From JBBQFI01 sp038321775 (GTDB taxonomy: Bacteria; Verrucomicrobiota; Verrucomicrobiia; Chthoniobacterales; UBA10450): 64,000 bases of DNA. The stretch is taken from NCBI GenBank assembly GCA_038321775.1, contig JBBQFI010000001.1:62001-126000 (forward strand), in the 5' to 3' direction. The first letter of the stretch is position 1; every line of letters starts with the position of its first letter. This document shows positions 8,723-16,334 of this stretch, piece by piece. The position numbers were made by a program, and so were the translations under genes. The notes beneath the pieces are model-generated. The model saw only the letters and a list, made by a program, of their open reading frames with translations, was not told the origin of the DNA and did not search any database.

Positions 8723-9646
8723 ATGTTTAAAAACGAAAAGTTCAATTTCTTCATTTTCGCGATCCTGGTCACGATCCAGGTTTTGGGTGTCATAGGACTC
8801 CTCTCGCGCTTCCATCTTTCCTATTTGCCGGTCATGGTCGCCCTGTATTTCTGGGGTGGATTAAGCACAACACTTTATCTCCATCGCTATCTCACACATC
8901 GTGGCTTTGAAATGCCGGAGTGGCTGAAGTTTATTTTCGCGACCGGTTCCGCGGTCTTGCTCGCGGGCGATCCGGTGACGTGGGTAGGGGATCATCGTTA
9001 TCATCATTTGAAATCGGATACCGACGAAGACATTCACAGTCCGGTTCATGGTTTCCCTTACGCGCACATGATGTGGCTGATCCGGAAGCCGGCCGATTTT
9101 CGCGTTCGTTCGCTGCGTTATGCCGCAGATGTGCGTAAAATCTGGTACTGCCGTCTCTGGGAACGCAGCTATCTCTATGTCCTGCCCCATCTCGCAGTCG
9201 CAACGACGCTTTATTTTGTCTTCGGTTTTACCGGATTGCTTTGGTGTCTCTACGTTCCGATGCTCATCATTTATAATATGACCTGGGCGGTGAACTCGAT
9301 CTGCCATATGCCGCAGCTCGGTTACCGCAGCTTCGACACTTCCGATCACAGTAAGAATAATTTTTGGATCGGCATGGGAGCTTTCGGCGAAGGCTATCAC
9401 AATAATCATCACGCTAAGCCGCGTTGCGCGGCGCATGGATTGAAGTGGTGGGAGTTCGACCTGACGCGCTACTTTATCTGGACGCTGGAAAAATGCGGCC
9501 TGGCCTGGGCCGTGCATTGGCCCGAGCCGACGCAGGAAACTCCCGATCCGATTTCGGCTGACGAAGCGGGCGCTCTGCTCATTTTCGGCGCGCAGATTCG
9601 GGATCCTTCGCTCAAGGCGGATTCAGATCTTCCCGATCACAAGTAG
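8723..9646 (+). CDS. Membrane fatty-acid (acyl-CoA/acyl-lipid) desaturase
   Basis: 307 residues from the ATG at 8723 (MFKNEKFNFFIFAILVTIQV). All three histidine boxes of the stearoyl-CoA desaturase family are present: HRYLTHR, HRYHH and HNNHH, which bind the di-iron centre. Four hydrophobic membrane segments surround them (LPVMVALYFWGGLSTTLYL; LPHLAVATTLYFVFGF). It introduces a cis double bond, most likely delta-9, into membrane acyl chains. The longer open frame upstream of 8723 has no coding character. The 3' end overlaps the convergent metH gene by 10 nt. Confidence 0.92.
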   Translation: MFKNEKFNFFIFAILVTIQVLGVIGLLSRFHLSYLPVMVALYFWGGLSTTLYLHRYLTHRGFEMPEWLKFIFATGSAVLLAGDPVTWVGDHRYHHLKSDTDEDIHSPVHGFPYAHMMWLIRKPADFRVRSLRYAADVRKIWYCRLWERSYLYVLPHLAVATTLYFVFGFTGLLWCLYVPMLIIYNMTWAVNSICHMPQLGYRSFDTSDHSKNNFWIGMGAFGEGYHNNHHAKPRCAAHGLKWWEFDLTRYFIWTLEKCGLAWAVHWPEPTQETPDPISADEAGALLIFGAQIRDPSLKADSDLPDHK

Positions 9647-12489
9647 GCCAGGTTCGATCCGAGCCATTTCTCCACCCATTCGTTAGGCATTTTCTTGCGC
9701 GTGGCATAGTCGCGCACCTGGTCGCGGTCGATTTTTCCGACGGCGAAATATTTTGAATCGGGGTGCGAGAAATAAAGACCGCTTACGCTCGCGCCCGGGT
9801 GCATGGCGAAAGATTCCGTGAGCGTGATGCCGGTGTTTTCCTCGGCCTCGAGCAAATCGAAGAGCGTCCGCTTCTCGGTGTGTTCGGGCGAGGCCGGGTA
9901 ACCGGCGGCCGGACGAATGCCACGGTAGCGTTCACGAATCAGTTCCTCGTGTGAAAGCTTTTCCTCCGTGCCAAAGCCCCACGCGATGCGCGCCTGTTGA
10001 TGCAAATACTCCGCGAACGCTTCCGCTAATCGATCCGCCAAGGCCTTCGTCAGGATGCTGTTGTAATCGTCGAGATCCTTCGCGAATTTTTGCGCCAATT
10101 CATCCGCGCCCAAGCCACCGGTGACAGCGAAGCCGCCGATGAAATCGGCCAGGCCGGAATCTTTCGGCGCGATGTAGTCGGCCAGACAATTATTGAACTG
10201 GTCCGCCGGCTTCTGTATTTGCTGGCGCAGGAAGTGAAACGTTGCGACCACGTTTTTCCGCTCGGCGTCCGCATAAATTTCAACATCATCGCCGATGCTG
10301 TTTGCCGGCCAAAAGGCAAAGACACCGCGCGCGGTCAGTGATTTTTCCGAAACGATTTTTTGCAGAAGCTGCTGCGCGTCATCGAATAATTCGCGCGCCT
10401 GCGCACCGACGGTTGGGTCGTCGAAGATCGTGGGATAACGGCCGCGTAATTCCCACGTGTGGAAAAACGGCGACCAATCGATGTAATCGATAAGCGTCGC
10501 GAGTGAAATGGATTGGGTAGCGCACGCGTCTCGCGTGTTGGTTTCGGCGTCCCGCCGAGACAAGCTTTCTCCATATTCAGAAGTTCGCGACGGCGAGACG
10601 CCGTCGCCTACACGCGAGACGCGTGCGCTACCCGAATCAGTCGCGTAAATGCGCGTGCCGATAAATTCGGGAATCGGCGTGTGGTATGTTTTCCAATTAA
10701 ACGCTGGTTTCCGCGCGCGCGCTTCTTGCAGCGAAACCATTTTCTTGTCGCGCGTTTTGGACGCGTGTTCTTCCCGGAGACGTTGATAATCTGCGCGAGT
10801 TTTCGCGGCGAAGTCGCCAACGCCTTCTGCATTCAAAAGATTGCTCACGACACCGACCGCGCGCGAAGCATCGAGAACATGCACCGTGCTGTTCGCGCGA
10901 TAGTGCGGCTCGATTTTGACGGCGGTGTGCGCACGACTCGTCGTTGCGCCGCCGATGAGCAGCGGCAGATTGATATTTTCGCGCTCCATCTCCTGCGCGA
11001 CGTGCACCATTTCATCGAGTGACGGGGTAATCAATCCGCTGAGTCCGATGATGTCTGCTTTGCGCTCGCGCGCTGTTTCCAAAATTTTCGCGGCCGGAAC
11101 CATCACGCCCAAATCGATGACCTCGTAGTTGTTACATTGCAGCACGACGCCGACGATATTTTTGCCGATGTCGTGCACGTCGCCTTTGACTGTGGCCATG
11201 ACGATGCGGCCCTGCGGTTTCGAGTCCGCTGTTTTTTCCGCTTCCATGAACGGCATCAAATACGCGACCGCTTTTTTCATGACGCGCGCGCTTTTCACGA
11301 CTTGCGGCAAAAACATTTTCCCCGCACCGAACAAATCGCCGACCACGCTCATGCCCGCCATGAGCGGACCTTCAATGACGTCGAGCGGACGTTTCGCCTT
11401 CTGGCGCGCTTCTTCCGTATCGACATCGATGAAATCGACGATGCCTTTGACGAGCGCGTGCGAGAGCCGTTTTTCCACGGGCTCCTCGCGCCATGCTTCA
11501 TCTTTGACCGCGACTTTGCCCGCGGCCTTGACGGTTTCGGCAAATTCGACCAGGCGCTCAGTCGCATCATCGCGGCGATTGAGCAGCACATCTTCGACGC
11601 GTTCGCGCAATTGCGGTTCGATCTCTTCGTAGACCGCGAGCTGTCCCGCGTTGACGATTCCCATGTCGAGTCCGGCACGTATCGCGTGATACAAAAACGC
11701 CGCATGCATCGCTTCGCGCACGGTGTTGTTGCCGCGGAACGAAAATGAAATGTTGCTCACGCCGCCACTCACGCGCGCGTGCGGGAGATTCGCTTTGATC
11801 CAGCGCGTCGCTTCAATGAAATCGACGGCGTAGTTACGATGTTCCTCCAGGCCAGTCGCGACGGTGAGAATATTCGGATCGAAAATGATGTCGTTAGGCA
11901 AAAATCCCGCACGCTCGATGAGCAGTTTGTAAGCGCGCGTGCAAATCTCGATCCGCCGCTCCAGCGAATCGGCCTGGCCTTGTTCGTCGAACGCCATCAC
12001 GATCACGGCTGCGCCATATCGCCTAACGAGTGCAGCGTGATGCAGAAATTCTTCCTCGCCATTCTTCAATGAGATGGAATTGACGACGCATTTGCCCTGC
12101 ACGCATTTCAAGCCCGCTTCGATCACGCTCCATTTCGAGCTGTCGATCATGATGGGAATGCGCGCGATTTCCGGCTCACTTTGAATCAAATTGAGGAAGC
12201 GAGTCATGGTCGCTTCCGAATCGATCATTCCTTCGTCCATGTTGACGTCGAGAATGTTGGCGCCGCCGTTCACCTGTTGCCGCGCCACCGCGACAGCTGC
12301 ATCAAAGTCTCCACCCAGAATTAATTTCGAAAACTTCGGCGAACCCGTGATATTCGTGCGTTCGCCGATAATGACGAATCCCGTGTCGGGTGTGATGACA
12401 AGCGGCTCAAGGCCGGCAAGCCGAAGAGGCGCGGGATTTTTTTTGCTGTCTTCCTGAGCGGAGTCGGGCGGAGTTAAAGAATCACTCAT
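9637..12489 (-). CDS. metH: Cobalamin-dependent methionine synthase, pterin/B12/activation modules
   Basis: 950 residues beginning MSDSLTPPDS, carrying modules 2-4 of MetH. The methyltetrahydrofolate-binding TIM barrel begins with VIIGERTNITGS. The cobalamin Rossmann domain contains DVHDIGK (His ligand to cobalt near residue 436), SGLITPSLDEM and GGATTSRAHTAVK. The S-adenosylmethionine activation domain carries RPAAGYPASPEHTEK. It remethylates homocysteine from methyl-folate together with the separately encoded module 1 upstream. An extra stretch of about 40 residues (roughly 619-658), ending TNTRDACATQ, is encoded by a palindromic repeat at the border of the B12 and activation domains. The 16-nt gap to the upstream gene implies co-transcription. 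Confidence 0.95.
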   Translation of the reverse strand: MSDSLTPPDSAQEDSKKNPAPLRLAGLEPLVITPDTGFVIIGERTNITGSPKFSKLILGGDFDAAVAVARQQVNGGANILDVNMDEGMIDSEATMTRFLNLIQSEPEIARIPIMIDSSKWSVIEAGLKCVQGKCVVNSISLKNGEEEFLHHAALVRRYGAAVIVMAFDEQGQADSLERRIEICTRAYKLLIERAGFLPNDIIFDPNILTVATGLEEHRNYAVDFIEATRWIKANLPHARVSGGVSNISFSFRGNNTVREAMHAAFLYHAIRAGLDMGIVNAGQLAVYEEIEPQLRERVEDVLLNRRDDATERLVEFAETVKAAGKVAVKDEAWREEPVEKRLSHALVKGIVDFIDVDTEEARQKAKRPLDVIEGPLMAGMSVVGDLFGAGKMFLPQVVKSARVMKKAVAYLMPFMEAEKTADSKPQGRIVMATVKGDVHDIGKNIVGVVLQCNNYEVIDLGVMVPAAKILETARERKADIIGLSGLITPSLDEMVHVAQEMERENINLPLLIGGATTSRAHTAVKIEPHYRANSTVHVLDASRAVGVVSNLLNAEGVGDFAAKTRADYQRLREEHASKTRDKKMVSLQEARARKPAFNWKTYHTPIPEFIGTRIYATDSGSARVSRVGDGVSPSRTSEYGESLSRRDAETNTRDACATQSISLATLIDYIDWSPFFHTWELRGRYPTIFDDPTVGAQARELFDDAQQLLQKIVSEKSLTARGVFAFWPANSIGDDVEIYADAERKNVVATFHFLRQQIQKPADQFNNCLADYIAPKDSGLADFIGGFAVTGGLGADELAQKFAKDLDDYNSILTKALADRLAEAFAEYLHQQARIAWGFGTEEKLSHEELIRERYRGIRPAAGYPASPEHTEKRTLFDLLEAEENTGITLTESFAMHPGASVSGLYFSHPDSKYFAVGKIDRDQVRDYATRKKMPNEWVEKWLGSNLAYL
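10515..10633. repeat. Long palindromic repeat inserted in frame in metH
   Basis: Perfect 23-base inverted arms starting GGGTAGCGCACGCGTCTCGC at 10515 and ending GACGCGTGCGCTACCC at 10633, with a GC-rich middle that is itself partly palindromic. A second copy lies between genes at 17599-17709, and a remnant GTGCGCTAC is near 13748. The reading frame of metH passes through the element unbroken. Confidence 0.9.
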
Positions 12490-12505
12490 ATCGTCCGCGT
12501 GTTTT

Positions 12506-13633
12506 TTAGGCAGCTGAAACCGCGAGAGATTCTTCGGCTTCGCTCGGAACAACAGGAGCCATGCGCGGCGGGAAATCGCGAACAGCCTCTGCGATCGCGC
12601 GAATGTGATCGGGCGTTGTGCCGCAACAACCGCCCACAATATTCAACCAGCCGTCCTGCGCCCATGCCGCCAGTTTCGGAGCGAGACTTTCTGGCGTTTC
12701 CGGAAAACCCGTCGGCGAAAGCGGATCGGGCAAACCCGCATTCGGATACGCGCAGGTGTAGGGAGACGCGCTGCGCGCGAGTTCTTCCACGTACGGTTCC
12801 ATCTCGTTAGGCCCGAGGGCGCAGTTCAGACTAAGCACAAGCGGATTCGCATGCGCGACCGAGATAAGAAATGCTTCCACGGTTTGTCCGCTAAGAATGC
12901 GACCAGAAAGATCGGTCACCGTGCCGGAAATGATGAGCGGAACTTTTTTTCCGGTGCGTTCGAAAACCTGCATGATCGCTGCGATCGCGGCTTTCGCATT
13001 GAGCGTATCGAAGATGGTTTCGACGGCGAGCAGATCAACTCCGCCCTCGATCAGCGCGGCCACCTGGCCGGCATAAGCATTTTCGATTTGATCGAACGTC
13101 ACCGCGCGAAAGCTTGGATCGTTCACGTCCGGCGAGAGCGATGCCGTGACAGGAAGAGGACCCATCGAGCCAACGACGAAACGTTTCTGTCCACTCGTTT
13201 GCGCCACACGATCGGCCGCTTCGCGAGCGATGCGCGCGGCAACAACATTCATTTCATGAACGAGGGCGCGCAGATCTTCGTCGTCCACGACTCGTTGGAA
13301 AAACTCCGCGTCTTTGCGGCCGCTCGTTGGTTCTCCTTGAAAGAGAAAATCGTGCAAACCGATGGAGGTTGCGCTGAACGTATTTGTTTCAATGAGATCT
13401 GCGCCTGCATCGAAGTATTGCGTGTGAATCTCGCGGATCACGTCCGGCTTCGTCAGCAGAAGAAGCTCAAGACTTCCCTTGAGATCTTTGCCTTTCCAAT
13501 CGCGAAAGCGTTCGCCGCGATAATCGGCTTCACTCAATTTGTAGCGCTGGATCATGGTCCCCATCGCGCCATCGAGAATGGCGATGCGTTGGTGCATTAA
13601 TTCTTCGAGAGGATGGAGATCGGGTTGTGGCAT
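12506..13633 (-). CDS. metH: Methionine synthase module 1 (homocysteine S-methyltransferase)
   Basis: 375 residues covering only the homocysteine-binding barrel of MetH. It starts HQRIAILDGAMGTMIQRYKL as in full-length MetH. It keeps the zinc cysteines: Cys in SLNCALGP and the pair in GGCCGTTPDHI. The protein ends shortly after DFPPRMAP with a stop codon, exactly where full-length MetH continues into the pterin module. The rest of the enzyme starts 16 nt downstream in another frame, so methionine synthase is a two-subunit enzyme here or the product of an old split. A 16-base palindrome at 13684-13699 lies 51 nt upstream of the start. Confidence 0.93.
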   Translation of the reverse strand: MPQPDLHPLEELMHQRIAILDGAMGTMIQRYKLSEADYRGERFRDWKGKDLKGSLELLLLTKPDVIREIHTQYFDAGADLIETNTFSATSIGLHDFLFQGEPTSGRKDAEFFQRVVDDEDLRALVHEMNVVAARIAREAADRVAQTSGQKRFVVGSMGPLPVTASLSPDVNDPSFRAVTFDQIENAYAGQVAALIEGGVDLLAVETIFDTLNAKAAIAAIMQVFERTGKKVPLIISGTVTDLSGRILSGQTVEAFLISVAHANPLVLSLNCALGPNEMEPYVEELARSASPYTCAYPNAGLPDPLSPTGFPETPESLAPKLAAWAQDGWLNIVGGCCGTTPDHIRAIAEAVRDFPPRMAPVVPSEAEESLAVSAA

Positions 13634-13683
13634 GTCTGATGGGAGTAAACGCTATTTTACGTCTCAACACAACTAACAAATTG

Positions 13684-13699
13684 ACGCATCATGATGCGT
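13684..13699. promoter_or_regulatory. Candidate operator palindrome upstream of metH
   Basis: ACGCATCATGATGCGT is a perfect 16-base dyad located 51 nt before the start of the metH module 1 gene. Its size and symmetry fit a dimeric repressor site. No regulator gene is nearby, and the link to methionine control is inference. Confidence 0.4.
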
Positions 13700-13750
13700 A
13701 GATATGTCGTTGGGGCAACCGCCCGACGGGCGCCGACCGCAGCTTGTGCG

Positions 13751-14161
13751 CTACGGAATTTCCGCGCCCTTGCCGCGCAGTTTTTGCAGAAACGATTCGC
13801 CTTCGCCCTGGAGTTTTTCGTCCAGCCGTCGGGTGCAATCGCAATCACAGCACGCCCATGGTTCTGTTCCATTCTCATGACGACAGTTTCGGCGCGCATG
13901 CGCATCTTTCACGCTGAGCAGTTCGAAAAATTTTTCCCAGTGCGGTCGTTCTTCAGCCAGAGGCGGATCACAGAAACAGGTTTCCACTCAGCGCGCCGTG
14001 CCGTCGGCCGCGACGCGGGCCTGATTCATATTGTATATGTACTCGTCGCCCGCGATTGATCCCTGACCCAGCGTTTCGTTCTCAATGGCGCGGACGAGAC
14101 TCTCCTCTTTTCCGGCCCTGAGCTTCGCTTTCACGAGGTAACGCACTCTGTAATTTAACAT
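13751..14161 (-). pseudogene. Small conserved protein interrupted by an in-frame TGA
   Basis: Reading from 14161, an open frame starts MLNYRVRYLVKAKLRAGKEE and runs to DGTAR. It then meets TGA at 13988-13990 and continues in the same frame as VETCFCDPPLAEERPHWEKF, then VKDAHARRNCRHENGTEPWA and CCDCDC, to the TAG at 13751. The two halves read as one protein of about 136 residues. From memory, relatives have Trp (TGG) at the TGA position, so a single G-to-A change would explain it. The Cys-rich CCDCDC end may bind metal. Either it is a pseudogene, or the second half restarts at the GTG that directly follows the stop (TGAGTG), or TGA is read through. Confidence 0.55.
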
Positions 14162-14249
14162 CGCGCGCTTTCGTGTCATCCAGCTCGTGGCCGAAAAGCT
14201 TCATGAGAATGTCTCGACTTCGCTCGACCCGACAACTAGGTGACTGAGC

Positions 14250-15482
14250 ATGGAAGCCCTGCGGCTTTTCAAATCGCTTAATCGCGTTCAGCGCAACACG
14301 TTCATCGCTTGCTTCCTCGGTTGGTCGCTCGATGCACTCGATTTTTTTCTCCTCACTTTCGTCCTGAGTCCGGTCGCGCACGATTTTCGGCGAACGATCC
14401 CGCAGGTCGCTTTCGCCATAACGCTTACACTGATGATGCGGCCGATCGGCGCGTTCATCTTCGGTTTGCTTGGCGATAAATTCGGCCGGCGCATCCCGCT
14501 CATGGCGGACATCATTTTTTATTCGCTCATGGAGCTGCTGACCGCCTTTGCACCAAATTTTACCGTCTTCCTCTTGCTGCGCGCGCTTTACGGAATCGGC
14601 ATGGGCGGCGAATGGGGACTCGGCGCATCGCTCGCCATGGAATCACTTCCGACCGAGGCGCGCGGATTGTTTTCAGGAATTTTGCAACAGGGTTACGCGT
14701 TCGGTTATCTGCTCGCCGCTGTCGTTTACTGGATCGTTTTTCCTTTCTTCGGTTGGCGCGGTCTTTTCATTGCCGGAGCGCTTCCAGCGTTTCTCGTGAT
14801 TTTTATTCGCGCGCGCGTTCCCGAATCGCCGGTCTGGCAGCGCGAGCGGGAGCGAAAGAGAACGGTGCACTTTGATTTCATGGGATTCGTTAGGCAACAC
14901 GGCCTTTTGTTTCTTTATGCTGTCTTGCTCATGACCGCATTTAACTACATGTCCCACGGAACTCAGGATCTTTATCCGACCTTTCTCGAAAAGCAGCGCG
15001 GATTTGGCGTGAGCCAAAAATCGATGATCACGATCGTCTACGCGCTTGGTGCGATCTGTGGCGGTACCATCATCGGGTATTTGTCGCAACGCTGGGGACG
15101 GCGTCGCTCAATTATTCTCTCCGCGTTCTGCGGCATGTTGTTGATTCCGCTTTGGATTTTCGCGCCGACAACCGCTTTGCTGATTGTCGGCGGATTTCTG
15201 ATGCAGTTCATGGTGCAGGGTGCATGGGGCGTCGTGCCCGTGCATTTGAACGAACTTTCGCCGCCGCAATTTCGCGGCACATTTCCGGGGCTCGCTTATC
15301 AGCTTGGTAACTTCGCCGCTGCCTACGCTGCACAACAACAAGCACGGCTCGCGGAACATTTTCGCGACGCTGATGGCCACGCGAATTACGCCCTAACAAT
15401 GGCGTGCGTCGAGCTCGTCGTTTTTATCGCGATTATTATTCTCGCCGCGATCGGGCGCGAAGCGCGCGGAATCGAGTTCTAG
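14250..15482 (+). CDS. MFS transporter, sialate:H+ symporter-like
   Basis: 410 residues with twelve predicted membrane helices. The MFS loop 2-3 signature is present (GLLGDKFGRRIPLM), as is the second copy in the other half (GYLSQRWGRRRSI). The N-terminus, FIACFLGWSLDALDFFLLTF, and GIGMGGEWGLGASLAMESLP match the SHS/lactate-sialate-aromatic acid:H+ symporter branch. It probably imports an organic acid across the inner membrane; the substrate cannot be told. Carries TCGTTAGGC at 14887-14895. The stop overlaps the convergent amidase gene by 4 nt. Confidence 0.88.
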   Translation: MEALRLFKSLNRVQRNTFIACFLGWSLDALDFFLLTFVLSPVAHDFRRTIPQVAFAITLTLMMRPIGAFIFGLLGDKFGRRIPLMADIIFYSLMELLTAFAPNFTVFLLLRALYGIGMGGEWGLGASLAMESLPTEARGLFSGILQQGYAFGYLLAAVVYWIVFPFFGWRGLFIAGALPAFLVIFIRARVPESPVWQRERERKRTVHFDFMGFVRQHGLLFLYAVLLMTAFNYMSHGTQDLYPTFLEKQRGFGVSQKSMITIVYALGAICGGTIIGYLSQRWGRRRSIILSAFCGMLLIPLWIFAPTTALLIVGGFLMQFMVQGAWGVVPVHLNELSPPQFRGTFPGLAYQLGNFAAAYAAQQQARLAEHFRDADGHANYALTMACVELVVFIAIIILAAIGREARGIEF

Positions 15483-16255
15483 CGAATGATCGAGCCGAGC
15501 GGGGGCGCTTTCGGCGGCGGACTATTCTGGGCCGAGGTTGGCGTCGGTGCTTCGACGACCGATTGCGCTCCGCCTTGATAAACACCAATGCCGTAACGTT
15601 GTTCCACAATCGCTTCCGCGATTTTATCTGCGAGCTGATCGCGATAATCGGAGCTGCGCGCTGATTTTCCCTCCGAGCGATTGCTCAAAAAACCGCACTC
15701 GACGAGAACGGCTGGATAGGTCGCCTTGCGCAAAACGCGGAAGTTTGCCGGATGCACGCCGCGATTCACAGCGTGAGGCAAGCCGAGTAATTTATTTTGA
15801 ATCCGTCGCGCGAGATCGTACGAAATGGGCGAATGGTAGTAAGTTTCGAAACCATGAATAGCGCGGCGGCGTGAGTCGTTGAAATGAATACTGACGAAGA
15901 CAGAATTCTTCTGCGCGTTTTCGATCGCGACGCGTCGATCAAGTGGAATAAACACATCGCTCGAGCGAGTCATGACCGTCTTCAACTGCGACTCGCGCAG
16001 TTTTTTATCGACGCGCTGAGCGACATCGAGCGCGACCACTTTTTCCGGCGGGCCGGAACGCCGCGATGCGCCGCTATCCATGCCGCCATGGCCCGCGTCG
16101 ACGACCACGGTCGTGAATGTGTGCGACGTGTTCCGAGCTGGCCGCGTTTTATCCGTGGCGCAACTCGTGAGCAGGCAGAATATGCCCGCCGCAATCAGAT
16201 GTGGCAGTAGCCGGCGCATTTTTGCATTGATACGCGAAAGCATTTTATCTGCCAC
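15479..16255 (-). CDS. N-acetylmuramoyl-L-alanine amidase (AmiC-like, Amidase_3)
   Basis: 258 residues from a GTG at 16255, which is preceded by a good ribosome site (GGGAGA). Internal ATGs at 16243 and 16219 are alternatives. A hydrophobic leader ending in LLTSC gives a lipobox, so the enzyme is probably a lipoprotein. The catalytic domain has VVVDAGHGGMDSGA (zinc His), the zinc-binding Glu context in DVAQRVDKKLRE, VSIHFNDS (second His) and VLVECGFLSN (catalytic Glu). It cleaves the amide between MurNAc and the stem peptide, in cell separation or turnover. Confidence 0.92.
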   Translation of the reverse strand: MADKMLSRINAKMRRLLPHLIAAGIFCLLTSCATDKTRPARNTSHTFTTVVVDAGHGGMDSGASRRSGPPEKVVALDVAQRVDKKLRESQLKTVMTRSSDVFIPLDRRVAIENAQKNSVFVSIHFNDSRRRAIHGFETYYHSPISYDLARRIQNKLLGLPHAVNRGVHPANFRVLRKATYPAVLVECGFLSNRSEGKSARSSDYRDQLADKIAEAIVEQRYGIGVYQGGAQSVVEAPTPTSAQNSPPPKAPPLGSIIR

Positions 16256-16334
16256 CGATTTCTCCCGGGAAACGCCACTGTCGCGAAAAACCGCTTGTTT
16301 TTTATCCGCTCACAACTAAAGGCCTTACTGATTT

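Noticed and set aside
12605..13600. A 331-residue open frame on the plus strand opposite metH module 1
   Set aside because: It lies antisense to a clear gene and shows Arg/His-rich, GC-skewed composition with no domain; it is the shadow of the codon pattern on the other strand.
13634..13750. Possible cobalamin or SAM riboswitch before metH
   Set aside because: I could not find the conserved B12 box or the SAM-box core; only the palindrome stands out.
13988..13990. TGA as a selenocysteine codon
   Set aside because: No SECIS hairpin could be recognised, and the position is remembered as Trp in relatives; a nonsense change or restart is simpler.
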